From Sugiyamaella lignohabitans (Eukaryota; Ascomycota; Dipodascomycetes; Dipodascales; Trichomonascaceae), in contig NC_031672.1 of assembly GCF_001640025.1 (NCBI RefSeq), forward strand, positions 496,001 to 560,000: a stretch of DNA of 64,000 nt. Reading direction: 5' to 3'. A program made the position numbers and the translations under genes. Numbering within the stretch: the first letter of the stretch is position 1; each line of letters begins with the position of its first letter. Below, in pieces: positions 19,401 to 29,251 of the stretch. The notes beneath the pieces were generated by a model. The model was not told where the DNA came from, did no database searches, and saw nothing but the letters and a program-made list of their open reading frames with translations.

Positions 19401-19585
19401 CTTTTAAATGTAAACGATGCAAAGACAACCGTCAAGTCGCCAAAGCCCCAGCAATGCTGTACGGAGATGCCACGACCTGGAATCATTTCACCAAACCAGA
19501 GTTGGAAAACATCCAAGATCTGTTGCTGAGACAAGAATTAACAGAAGAAATCGTCAGTTTTGTGTTCCAGTACATTTCTCACTAA
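16409..19585 (+). CDS. RAD54: Rad54, Snf2-family recombination motor
   Basis: 1058 residues, about 160 longer than S. cerevisiae Rad54 (898). The Rad54 signature is clear: KRRHEFVPRPLHDPSGEFAI, VVIDPRLAKILRPHQVEGV, FLYKCVTGRVQKDANG, Walker A DEMGLGKT (near residue 497), motif II DEGH (near 613), LSGTPIQNDLSEYFSLL, FIIRRTNDILSKYLPVKYEH, and helicase motifs V-VI ending in ARVWRDGQKKDC. The C-terminus has a CKRC zinc-like pair typical of Rad54. It translocates on duplex DNA and stimulates Rad51 strand exchange in the nucleus. The extra length is an N-terminal disordered segment (residues about 1-300), rich in Lys/Ser/Gln and then Glu. No intron is seen. It is convergent with FAS2, stops 145 bp apart. 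Confidence 0.95.
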   Translation: MMAEVRPRTTTRKRLPRLTSSGGSDLVVIPYDQHEEPTPILQNTINECILPDNGGIIDGYEPIYLDNETDVNLIDGLMVVPDHATGIDGLPITPIDTSPSHTDVMSIGAVLSNSQPTELSLDNGDTLGEIEEVSTPVAEKSQPKSRKESKSKADSQKKSKSSQGSSQNMNQAKSRSQKRSQSQNQIVENIALEEEENEVKEAEKTEENQEVIKKPKSLPRRPRPFDLASPCTPIHSSAIRRPQSAQNSPLGINKRLKTDPLSTITKPFRVPTKSAINANRPFSRRDDLSRSASRKIKSYAEIENIETEQFNKEIEQPASPYTPGGGIKRLGTKVDPALKNSIDASDMILGRRFITPLKEKPLNMGPSAALGMKRRHEFVPRPLHDPSGEFAIVLFDPTIDDEPVEEIDPNKIVEGSEDENLGETEVTPVAPTTPSKPSLADILGLSNEKKKVYPKVPVVIDPRLAKILRPHQVEGVKFLYKCVTGRVQKDANGCIMADEMGLGKTLQCITLMWTLLKQSPEGNGGTISKCIVVCPSSLVRNWANELVKWLGEGAITPLAADGKSVKNADLSAALRQWSTASGRQIVRPVLIISYETLRRHCDDLRNTEIGLLLADEGHRLKNGESLTFTALDALNVQRRVILSGTPIQNDLSEYFSLLSFANPGLLGTRLEFRKNYENAILKGRDSFATEEEVTDGETKLKELSLLVSRFIIRRTNDILSKYLPVKYEHVVFCNMTEFQINLYNKFIASPDVKKVIKGSKNNPLKSIGILKKLCNHPDLLDLSRDIQGAEDVLPSDYVHPSHRGGRDRGVRTLYSGKFMVLERMLARIRYETNDKIVIISNYTQTLDLIEAMCRESRYGAFRLDGKMAISKRQKLVDKFNDPEGSEFVFLLSSKAGGCGINLIGANRLILMDPDWNPAADQQALARVWRDGQKKDCFVYRFISTGSIEEKIFQRQSMKQSLSSCVVDEAEDVERLFSFNDLKKLFSFDGHTLSDTHDTFKCKRCKDNRQVAKAPAMLYGDATTWNHFTKPELENIQDLLLRQELTEEIVSFVFQYISH

Positions 19586-19729
19586 TTTATTTTACCCATT
19601 AACACGTCTGTATGTTAGATATCTAATAGAATTAATGCAGGGTCTGCAAACTGAAAGAGACTGATTACAATATAACAGTATTAATGTATTTAGATAGTGA
19701 TATTAGATAAGATAATTAAAGAAATAGCT

Positions 19730-22700
19730 TTATTTCTCAGACACAGCAACAGCAACAGCTTGGAACTCATCGTGAGAAATGGAAACCTTGACATTCTTAA
19801 CACCAGCGGCATCAGCAGCGGCCTTGGCCTCACCATGAAGAGTCACAACTGGGGCGCCCTTGGCATCGCGAAGAACCTCAATCGACTTGAGAGAGGCACC
19901 AGCACCTTGGCTCTTGACACCGAGACTCTTGAAGACAGCCTCCTTGGCACTCCAGGTACCAGTGTAAGAGGAAAGAGGGTCGGCAGACTTGGCACAGTAT
20001 TGACGCTCAGCATCAGTGAAGTTGCGTTCAAGGAAGGTCTCATTCTCAACGTTAACGCCAGAAAGTGATTGAACATCAACACCAATATTACCGGCGCCAC
20101 CAGACAGACTGTTAGCAGCCAATTGCTTAAGAACGGCCTCAGTGTGTCCAGAAGATTGGGTAGGGTTGGCTTGCTCCAACTTCTTGGCGTTGAAGATAAG
20201 AGACTCGGACTTCTTGTCATAAGAAACACGAGCAAGGGGGTTGAGGTAGACAGACATCTCTTGCTCGTCAGTGTAAGGAGCCTTGCTCTTGCTAACAAAC
20301 ATGGAGTTCTCGGCGATAGCATTGTGCAAGTATCTGTAAGCCTTGTTGTAACGAGTTCCAACCTTGGCAGCATAGGTCTCATAAGCCTTCTTGTTCAAAG
20401 TGGCCAAGACGTAATCGGGGTGGATTACAACAGCAATGGCACCCTTTTGACCGAAACCGAACGAAGTAACAGTAGCAGCCTTGACACCGTAGGTTTGAAG
20501 AGTGACAGAGGGGTAGACAATCTTGTCGAAACCTTCCATTTGAGCGTCAATGTTGTCGGCATTAGGATTACCAGGGACAGTACCAGAGTTAAGAATTTGC
20601 ATAACACCGTTGAGCATCCAAGCACCAGCAGCACCCTTGGGATGACCAGTCAGGTACTTCTGGAAGACACCCAAAACTGGGTTACCCTTGGAACGGCCCA
20701 AGTGGTTAAGCATACCATTGATAGCACCAGACTCGTTCTTATCGTTGGCCTTGGTAGAAGTACCGTGGAATGAAGAAACACCGATATCATCAATGGTAAG
20801 GTTATAAGTAGCCAAAGCACCTCTAATAGGAGCGATTCTAGGATCAGACTTGTAGAAGTTGTTACCCCAGGTACCAAGAGCCTCCTTCTCTTGACGACGA
20901 GCCTCATTCTCGATTTGTTGAGATCTCTCCTTGAAGAAAGCCTCAGCATCGGCAGCCGAAGTAGTAGCCTTAATAGCCTCAAACTCGTCTTGAAGGTATT
21001 CAAACTCGGACTCAGTCCATTGCTTGATTTGAGCTCTACGAGACTCGATTTGTCTCTTTCTGTACTTGACATCCAAAAGACGGTAAGGGAACTTGAGGTC
21101 ACTGATGTTCTCTCTAGCAGTGGTCATAATACCCTTACCAGGAGCAGGGACAGAACGGCCAATCTTATCAGAAGCAGTAGAGGTCAAGGCAACAATACCA
21201 TAAATAGGGACACCCATATCAATGGCAAGCTTGGCGTTCATAAGGATTTGAATACCAGCACCTTGAGACTCCATGAAACCAGAACGAGAAGTGGAGTTAG
21301 GTCTGGACATCTCCTTAGGAGTACGGCCGTGTTCGAACTCGGTGAGAGAGTTACTGGTAGCATTCATGTTACCGAATTCGTGAGAACCTTCCTCTTGGAA
21401 GTCATCATAACCACCGACGATAACAATCTTGGCCTTACCAGACTCAATCAACTCAATACCACTGTCAACAGACTCGATGGCAGTAGCACAAGCACCGACA
21501 GGAGTCTTGATAGGACCAGAAGAAGAGAGCAACAGCATGTTAACCCAAGCGGACATGGTGTTGATGAAAGACTCCTGAAGAATATCGTTTTGGACAGGAC
21601 GATCAAGGTATCTGTCCTTGAACATACCACGGAGAGCAGTAACACCACCCATACCGGAACCAGAACAGTTACCAACTTCAGACAAGTGGACATACTTGTA
21701 GAACTCGTAAGGATCGGTAATACCAGCAGAGAGCAAGGCCTCAACAGTAGAAACAAGAACGTACAAAGTGATAGGATCGACTTGTGAGATAATGTCCTCA
21801 CCAATACCGTATCTACGAGCGTCCCAACCAGTAGGAATTTGACCAGCAACAAGACGGTCAAACTTGAGAGCCTTGGGGATGTAAATCTTAGCACCCTTAA
21901 GGAATCTAACAGTGTATTGACCAGACTCGGGGATTTCAAATACCTCGACCTTGTTGCCTTGTTCAAGCTTGAATTGGTCGGCAGCCTCCTTAGAAGCCTC
22001 GAAAGGCTCAAGATCGTGTTCGACAATGATCTCTTGCAACAATTGCTTCTTCAAAGGATCATAACCGTGGAACAACTCGGGCTCAATGAGACGGATACCA
22101 GAGTGCTCAAGGATGTAAGACTCGTACTTGCTCTTGACATCCTTATCATCAACAGGCTCGTTAGTCTTGGTATCAACCCAACCAGTGTATGGCTTGCCCT
22201 TCAAAGGACCACTGTGGTGCTTAATAAGACCCATGATCCAGGCCATTTCAATAGCACCCTCAAGAGAGAAGGCACCATTGATTTCCATATCCCATCTGGT
22301 ACGAGAGTTACCCCAAGGACCAACTTCAGAGAAACCGGTGGCAACCACAACCTTTTCAAGATCAAGAATACCCTCCAATTCAGGGGCAATCTTTCTAAGC
22401 TCCTCGTAGCTCTTAAGCTTGGGGAACTCGAACTTGTGGTTGGCACGAGGCTTGACAATAGCCTTTTGGTAAGGCAAGTCGGCATCAGGACCGTTGACAA
22501 CCTTGTGCTCAATAGCAGTTTCAACAGAAACAGCTCTTCTCAGCTCAGAAGAATCGACAAGCTCCTTACGAAGCTTACCAGTGACATCCTTGAGGTTCTC
22601 AACGAATTGCAAACCACCGTTAAGATCAGCCCAAACAGGTTGTTGTTGGCAGATGTTGACGATAGTAGGAGTCATAAGACCAAGAATGTTGAAAGCCATT

Positions 22701-25523
22701 TCCTTTTGAGAGAAAGTACGGACACCCAAGCTCTCGACACCTTCGGCAATGATGTTGTTCTGGGACATAAGACCAGTTCCACGAGTCCAGCCAATAACAG
22801 CACCACAGATAGTGAGGTAAGAGCTCCAAGACTCAGAGTACCATCTGTTGAACAAGGTCTCAAGAGACAACTTGGACTCGGAGTAAAGACCATCAGCACC
22901 AAATGTACCGTGATTAGGAGACATGGGCAGAATGACTTGAGCAGGACGGGTCTCAAAACCGTTGGCAGCCTTGTGAGACTTGATGCTACCCAGAAGACGG
23001 AGCAAGTTGGTCAACATGAGTCTGTGAGCAAGCTCAGACTTGGAGTCAATACCATCAAGTTCAATACCGTTCTCAGGAATAGCAGCAAATGGAATGACGA
23101 AATCCAAATCCCATCCAAGACCGCCCTTCTTGGTATCGTTGTAGATGTAATCAACCAAAGCACGGACATCAGATGAAGAGGCTTGGTTGAAAGGAACAAC
23201 AATAAGAGTGGAACCAGAAGCACCGAACTTGGTGTAGATGCTTTGGTAGTACTCGGTAACTTCACGCGAGTATCTTGAAGTTGTAACAACGACCTTGGCA
23301 CCACCAGAAATCAAACCTTGGAGAATATCAGCACCAATGGATCCAGCACCGGCACCAGTGATAAGAACGTTCTTGTTGGCGAAAGTAAGACCATCACGAG
23401 CAGCGACCTCCAAACCGTCAAGATAAGTGGCAGACAAGTCACGGTCGAAATCCCAGATCTCACCAGACTTCTTCTTGAGGTGCAAGAAAGGAATGGTCTC
23501 TTCTCTCATGTGCTTAGCGGAAACAGTATCAAGAGCCTTCTTGGGAGAAGACTCGGCCTCGACAGTATCAATGGCCTTGATAAGATCAGCGTAAAGAGCA
23601 TCGAGCTTGAGCTTACCAGAACTCTTGCCATCAGCAGCAGACGAGATTCTCTTGTAAATCTTGGCCAACTCAGCACGAGTGTGGGAACCGGCAGCAGGGT
23701 CCTTGGTCATCTCACCACCAGCAGCCATATCCTGAACATATTGTTCAAGCTTACGAACAGCAGGACGAGGAACCTCGGCATAGGAAATGTTACCGTTAGA
23801 ATCGACAGTAGTCTTAGGACCAGTGGGGTAGTTGACATCCTTGTAAACAGGGTCGGCATCAACAGCCTCCTTACAGTTTTGCAACAGCTTTTGAGCCAAT
23901 TCTTGTGCAAGCTCATAAGTAGCACCACGGTCAGTAGGAACGTGGTCGATGTAGTATTGCATGAAATCAATCAAAGTAGGGTTGGTTCTGTTCATAATAC
24001 TGATACAACGAGAAACAATCTCACGGTCCACATTAGATAATCTGCCAAAAATGATATCGTAGAACATAGTCAGACAGTCTTGACGAGCCCAGTTCCAGTA
24101 TGAGTCGTAAACACGAGCCTTTAATGGCGAGAAAACAGGTTTAATACCAGAAGCATAGAAATCACCGTGCTCACTGTACCACAAGTCGAGTTCTTGTTGA
24201 AGAAGGGCAGTGGCCTCCTTTTGAGCGACAAATGCCTTGTCACCATCACGAAGATCCACCTTGAGGTATCTAGCGAAAAGCTCCAATTGTTGTTGAACAA
24301 GGTATCTTTGATCTTTAGTAAGCTCTTCAAAGGCAGCAGAGTCAATAACAGCACCACCAGCACCGCCAGCAGCAGCTCCACCAGCAGCACTGGCAGAACT
24401 GAGGTTGACTCCGGCAATAGAAGCGTATTTAGTAGTAACATCGTCCAAGAAAGCCTTGGCAGCAGCCTCGTCACCCAAACGGTTCTTAGGTTCCAGAGTA
24501 ATGGCGACAAGGAAAACACTGTCTTGACGGCCAGGACCCAAACCCCATCTGGTGTTCAAGTATTTACGAGCAGATGTGATGTTGAAACCACCAGGCATCT
24601 TTGACGAAATAAGACGAGAAACCAAAGAAGATGATTGTTTACCCAATTGGCCACTGAATGAGTCTTGGAATTGCTCAGCAAGTTCACCAAGAGGAGTCTC
24701 CTCTGGCTTCTCAGGAGTGGAACCGAACTCCTTACCTAAATCACCGAGAATTTCGTTCTGAACAGTGGATTTACCACCAACAAGATCCTTAACAGCCTTT
24801 GAAAGAGGAACTTGGTCCAAAGTCTTCTTAATCTTTTGGGCAACCAGAGCGTGCAACACCTCAACAGCCTTGACTGGAGTATCTTCAACACTGGCAGCAG
24901 GACCGGCAGCGGCAGCAGCAGCAACTGGAGCAGCAGCAACGGCAGCCGGGGCAGCAGCAGCTGGAGCATCACCAGAAGCAGGAGTAGACTCAGACTCAGC
25001 TGGCTCGACGGGGTCGGGAGTGTAGTAGATCTCCTTAGTGTCCTTGGAGTAGCACAAAACCTGTCTTTGAAGAGACAAAGCTGCATCATATGACTCGTAC
25101 TTGGACTTCAAGGTTCTAGTAGCCATTCCAGCAAGAGTGGGAGAAGGTCCAATCTCCACAATTCTCTCGGCATTGTACTGACTGAGGATAACATCTTGGG
25201 TCTCAATCCTAGAAGTATGGTTAGCATCGTTGATCCGGGTGGTGGGAGGGACTTGCCTCCGGCGGCTGGGGCTCTGCCCCAGACCCCGTGGCTCCTGCTT
25301 CGCAGGAGATTGCTAGGATCGTTGAGATTGAGTTCAAGTCAAGTTCTCGAGCAAATGGATCAAATAGATCAAATGAATAGCACTGTTTATGGAGGAACAA
25401 TTCACGGTCTACGATCCTCAATAGATATATCAAAACTTACCATCTAACGGGAGATGCAAATTGATAAGCCAAAAGCTCTGTCAGAAGGACGTGAGCCAGT
25501 TCTTGTTCGACTTCAGGACGCAT
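19730..25523 (-). CDS. FAS2: Fatty acid synthase subunit alpha
   Basis: Two exons: 25441-25523 (28 codons, [16 protein letters not shown] start) and 19730-25208. The intron is 25209-25440 (232 nt; GTAAGT donor, TGCTAAC branch, CTAG acceptor), splitting a Trp codon exactly where the family reads VRWIETQDV. The product is 1853 residues (S. cerevisiae 1887). Order: N-terminal MPT fragment ([13 protein letters not shown]), Ala/Pro linker, acyl carrier domain with the phosphopantetheine Ser in GGKSTVQNE (about 175), ketoreductase with [13 protein letters not shown], ketosynthase with Cys in GACATA (about 1268) and [10 protein letters not shown], and a C-terminal phosphopantetheine transferase with IGVDVQSL. 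It forms the alpha6beta6 cytosolic synthase with Fas1. Codon bias is very strong, which creates long antisense frames. The intron carries a hairpin element arm. Confidence 0.97.
25255..25308 (+). repeat. Hairpin element A arm inside the FAS2 intron
   Basis: A complete A arm from GCCTCCGGCGG to GCAGGAG, within the intron 25209-25440. The bases just after it (ATTGCTAGGATCGTTGAG) match the spacer of full elements, so this looks like a full copy that lost its B arm. Confidence 0.92.
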
Positions 25524-26156
25524 TGTGTTTGTAATCTGTTATCTGTTAGTTTCATTATTTTGGTTCATCTCTTATCAGGGGCCGTCAGGGGAGATCCGGA
25601 GTGAGCAAGACCCAAGTCCAGCATGGATCCAGTTTCTGGACGACTTCTCACTCCATTCGCCATTCACTGTACCTACCTATTAAAACTACCAAATGCAAAT
25701 AAACAATAACAGAAATAAAATCAAATCTCTGTCTGCTCGTTTGTATTTGAATTAAAGTAAGTGCTGTCGTCTCGAGATATATATTTTTCAATATAATGTC
25801 CCAAAATGGGTGGGATCACTGGTGCGATTGAGGTTAGGATAGGCACACTATTCTGTTGTGTTGGGGATCACGCAAAATTGTTGACGCGCCACTGTGCATG
25901 ACACCGGAAAAATGGGACTTTTATAGTGGAATTCACCAGCATTCAACAGACCGGATCCGAACACGCTTAATGCTACATATCACCCTGCAGCCGCCAACAC
26001 ATACTTCAAACTTCACCAACTTTTTACTCCCACTCAGCCGGATGGACCAGATCGTCAACTTTTGGCTGTTGAGCGCTCTCCAGGTGCTGACTCGTCTTTT
26101 GATCGAGTGATCTCAGGGCAGAAAATTAATTATATTTATTTGTTTTAAATATTTGG

Positions 26157-26211
26157 TCTCGTAGTTTGATCTCATAGTTTGATCTCATAACTGGATCTCA
26201 CAGTTTGATTC
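26157..26211. repeat. 13-bp tandem repeat, four units
   Basis: Units of TAGTTTGATCTCA, TAGTTTGATCTCA, TAACTGGATCTCA and CAGTTTGATTCT follow one another, the first two identical. It is AT-rich and noncoding. Confidence 0.75.
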
Positions 26212-26746
26212 TTTCTATGTATTGTGTGTATCGTGTATGTCGTGTAAACAATATTATATTTGTGACATTATTATTCAACATATCTAATTTGATGATAATA
26301 TCGTGATCCAGGAAGTGGTGCTACAGTCGCATGCTGCTGGCGAACTTTTTCCGAGATTGTCCCAACGTTTTTATGCAGAGATCTACGTAGTTTAACAGCT
26401 CGGCTGTTGAGATAAGCAGGCTCGATCTCAGGGGGATTATGCAAATAAGCCCGTATACGTCTGGGTATATAGTTCTTTGGTAGGTTGTAAGGGATTTTTA
26501 AGTTGATATGGGATGTGTGCCAACTGCATGGTTGGGGGTGAATATATCTGTTTTTGATAGCTCAGCATCGAGGTATGGATTTTCTGATAGCTGGTTGAGA
26601 TGATCGTGAGCAAGGTGTATATTCGAGAACATATAACACTTTCTGTACTCCATCTGAAACAGCCATTTGAACTGGTCATACTATGTCTGTGGAGTTAGAG
26701 CTGCTGTTCAACAATCTCCAACAAACCAGAAACTACATCACTATGG

Positions 26747-26775
26747 CTATATGACCATGACCATATGACCATATG
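26747..26775. repeat. Short ATGACC-type tandem repeat
   Basis: Repeated TATGACCA units, about four, in the 3' flank of GPI8. Probably slippage. Confidence 0.55.
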
Positions 26776-26890
26776 ACGACGGCAATACCCAGGCCTCTAC
26801 AACTATGCCAAATCCTATGTAGTACTAATAAATAATATTAAACCTATACAAATATCCGACTAGATTCTGATATGACCATAGCCATGTCAT

Positions 26891-28120
26891 TTAAAAATAA
26901 GAGCTTCCAACAACAAGGGCCGTCACAGCAGTCAAAATGGAGATCGCAATGAGGAAATGAGAACTGGATTTCGCTTCACTCTCTAACAAGTGTTGAATAG
27001 GAGATGGTGAATTGGGCTTATTCTTAGCACGGGAACCAGAATTAACCTCGGGTTGTGGTAAATTGGGTTTCTTCTCTGGGGTACTGGTATTCTCACCGTT
27101 GAATGCATTTTGTCCTATAAGCTCTTCATCTCGAGCAAGCTTGGCCAACTCCAATACATTAGTTTCCACTTGACCCAATTCGACATTTTGTACATTACCA
27201 AAGAAATCAGTAATCAGCACCTGGTCAAGAGGATCTTTGAATAGATCTGATCGAATTCCTGGATTCGAGTGAATGTCTGCTGGGTTATAGGATGCAAACA
27301 AATCTGCCATGGTCTCTTTTGAGGTCTTGTCAATAGACTCCAAGAACTCAAGATTATAATAGGTAAATCTATCGATTACGGCAACACCCACATCTTGATC
27401 AGCATGGTGCGAGTATGAATTTTCGTCCATTGCAGATGAGCCAACTGCCAAAATATTCGGAGAGTAGAACTTAGAGTACATGGTGTTTGCTTGGCATGTA
27501 TCAATCATGAATAGGATCTCATTATATCTGCGCTTTTCCCACATTTGCTCAAAAGCATCAGCAATATCAAAAGCACCGATTTCCTCTGCATCTTGAAACT
27601 TGAGAAATTCATTACCTCCATGTCCTGTCATATAAACAAAAATGTTTGATCGATCATCTGTAAGCAATCGTTTTGATCTGGGAGTATCAGCATCCCAACG
27701 ATCTGTCAACAGACGAATGAAGTTTTCTACTGTTACATCGTATCCTCGGTAATCAACTTCAATATTATCACCATACAAGTCGAGTGCTCTATCAGCATTA
27801 TTGTAGACTGTTCCCGGGAATGCATTTCGAGGATTGCAAGAAACATCATCCGAAAGCATGAGAATGATCTGAGAGTCAGGAATTCCCAATCGTTTTATAG
27901 TTCTATACATACTAAGAACATTGGCCATGTGTCTATAATTGAACCAGAACCTTGATGTTGACACTAGAACTGCCCAATTATTAGTATGACGCGAAGTGCG
28001 AAAGAACTTCTCGGCCGTTTCTTCAGGAGCCGCTTCCTCTGTGAACTCTTGAGCTCTGCTGAACCCTAATAACAGCACAGCTGCTATTTGGAGCAGGTTC
28101 AAAAAATAAATAAATCGCAT
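26891..28120 (-). CDS. GPI8: GPI transamidase catalytic subunit Gpi8
   Basis: 409 residues (S. cerevisiae Gpi8 411), a caspase-like cysteine protease (C13 family) of the endoplasmic reticulum. It cleaves the C-terminal signal of precursor proteins and joins them to a GPI anchor as part of the Gpi8-Gaa1-Gpi16-Gpi17-Gab1 complex. A signal peptide is visible (FLNLLQIAAVLLLGFSRAQ). The protease domain begins NNWAVLVSTSRFWFNYRH. The catalytic His lies in YMTGHGG (about 167) and the catalytic Cys in MIDTCQA (about 208). Further family blocks are ILMLSDDVSCNPRN and ILAVGSSAMDENSYSHH. A single C-terminal membrane segment (HFLIAISILTAVTALVV) ends the protein. No intron or anomaly is seen. Confidence 0.96.
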   Translation of the reverse strand: MRFIYFLNLLQIAAVLLLGFSRAQEFTEEAAPEETAEKFFRTSRHTNNWAVLVSTSRFWFNYRHMANVLSMYRTIKRLGIPDSQIILMLSDDVSCNPRNAFPGTVYNNADRALDLYGDNIEVDYRGYDVTVENFIRLLTDRWDADTPRSKRLLTDDRSNIFVYMTGHGGNEFLKFQDAEEIGAFDIADAFEQMWEKRRYNEILFMIDTCQANTMYSKFYSPNILAVGSSAMDENSYSHHADQDVGVAVIDRFTYYNLEFLESIDKTSKETMADLFASYNPADIHSNPGIRSDLFKDPLDQVLITDFFGNVQNVELGQVETNVLELAKLARDEELIGQNAFNGENTSTPEKKPNLPQPEVNSGSRAKNKPNSPSPIQHLLESEAKSSSHFLIAISILTAVTALVVGSSYF

Positions 28121-29251
28121 TTTAGGTATAGATGTCTAACATCAATGTTGAGCGTTAGATGAAGGAGGTCTTATTGTGTGATGTAGTTTTATTCTTACAG
28201 TCAATGATTTCTTAGACATGTATTATTAAGGTATACACTGTCGGACGACTTTCAGCCGTGTGTTTTCTACCAGATGTCAAAGCGTGGCCCACCAACTAAA
28301 AAGAGCCGAGAAAATTTACTTGAGAGAAATAAAAATCACCCAAATAACCCTGTAGTCGAGTATTTAGATGATAGTTGCTAATAAGGTAGTTAATGGATAT
28401 CCATGGAATTAGTGCTGTTATGAAATACCTGATATATATAATTTATTCGGGGGGTAGGGCCACTAGATTCGATATGAGAAGGAATGACGGTAGTAAAAAT
28501 GCCTCAATTGAGGAGAGGCAACAGTTCCAGTGGTGCCTCAAATACAATTACTAGACTTCTTTCTGTAAATGTGAGATGGTACAATTTTAAAGCGATGGAT
28601 AATCTATGAAGTGGTATGCAGGGTCTTGCATTGGATTGCATAATGCATCGTTGTAAATTTCTTTTTGATTAATTTGAGGCAATGAAACCCATCTACTTTT
28701 CTATTTTTCAAGCAATCAGAAACTGTCTTTCGTACATCTACAAATAGCATTACATATAAGCTAATTATTTTTCAAGGCAAAAATATTGGTCTATATACCC
28801 TCTAAACCCTTGTGGACTGCCATATTCTATCCATTGCTGGAGAAATAAGGTAACACTTTATGATATTTGACTTCTTTACCCCATCAGACCAACAGATGAA
28901 ACGCTTGATTAGATATTGAAACGATTTGACATGGCCGTTTGACAGCCAGGTGGGTCTGGATCTTCAGTCTTGACTTCCTAAAACGCTACTATAATAGTAG
29001 AGAATCCCGAGAACCATAGTATCCACGCGGCTGGAAATGTTAATTAGATTATTATAGCAGTTGCATCTCTAAATCTACAACCGATGGATAAAATTATTGG
29101 CCTGGCACAAAAATGATAAATATAGTTGGATTTCTGGTACTCTCTGGTTTTACGTTCTTATCAAGTATATTGTAAACTTGGCTTTTCGTTTTATTTTTCT
29201 TTCTTCTGTTTTCTTCGTTTATTTATCGCCACTATTCTGTTACATTTACAT
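28121..29251. other. Divergent intergenic region between GPI8 and IRC3
   Basis: About 1.13 kb of AT-rich sequence holding both promoters. A 35-codon frame at 28274-28381 (MSKRGPPTKKSREN start) is the only notable short frame, and I cannot support it as a gene. There is a pyrimidine-rich stretch just before the IRC3 ATG. No tRNA or hairpin element was seen. Confidence 0.45.

Larger units (their letters stand above)
25524..26890. other. Intergenic region between FAS2 and GPI8
   Basis: About 1.37 kb. The first part is the FAS2 promoter. Further on are a four-unit 13-bp tandem repeat (26157-26211) and a run of ATATGACC-like units (26747-26775). Frames at 25856-26110 and 26437-26679 have no recognisable content and I do not call them. 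Confidence 0.5.

Noticed and set aside
19697..24604. Long open frames antisense to FAS2, up to 445 codons (21839-23176)
   Set aside because: They sit opposite a confidently identified, highly codon-biased gene. Their Ser/Leu/Thr/Asn-rich translations show no family motifs. Codon bias in FAS2 removes antisense stops.
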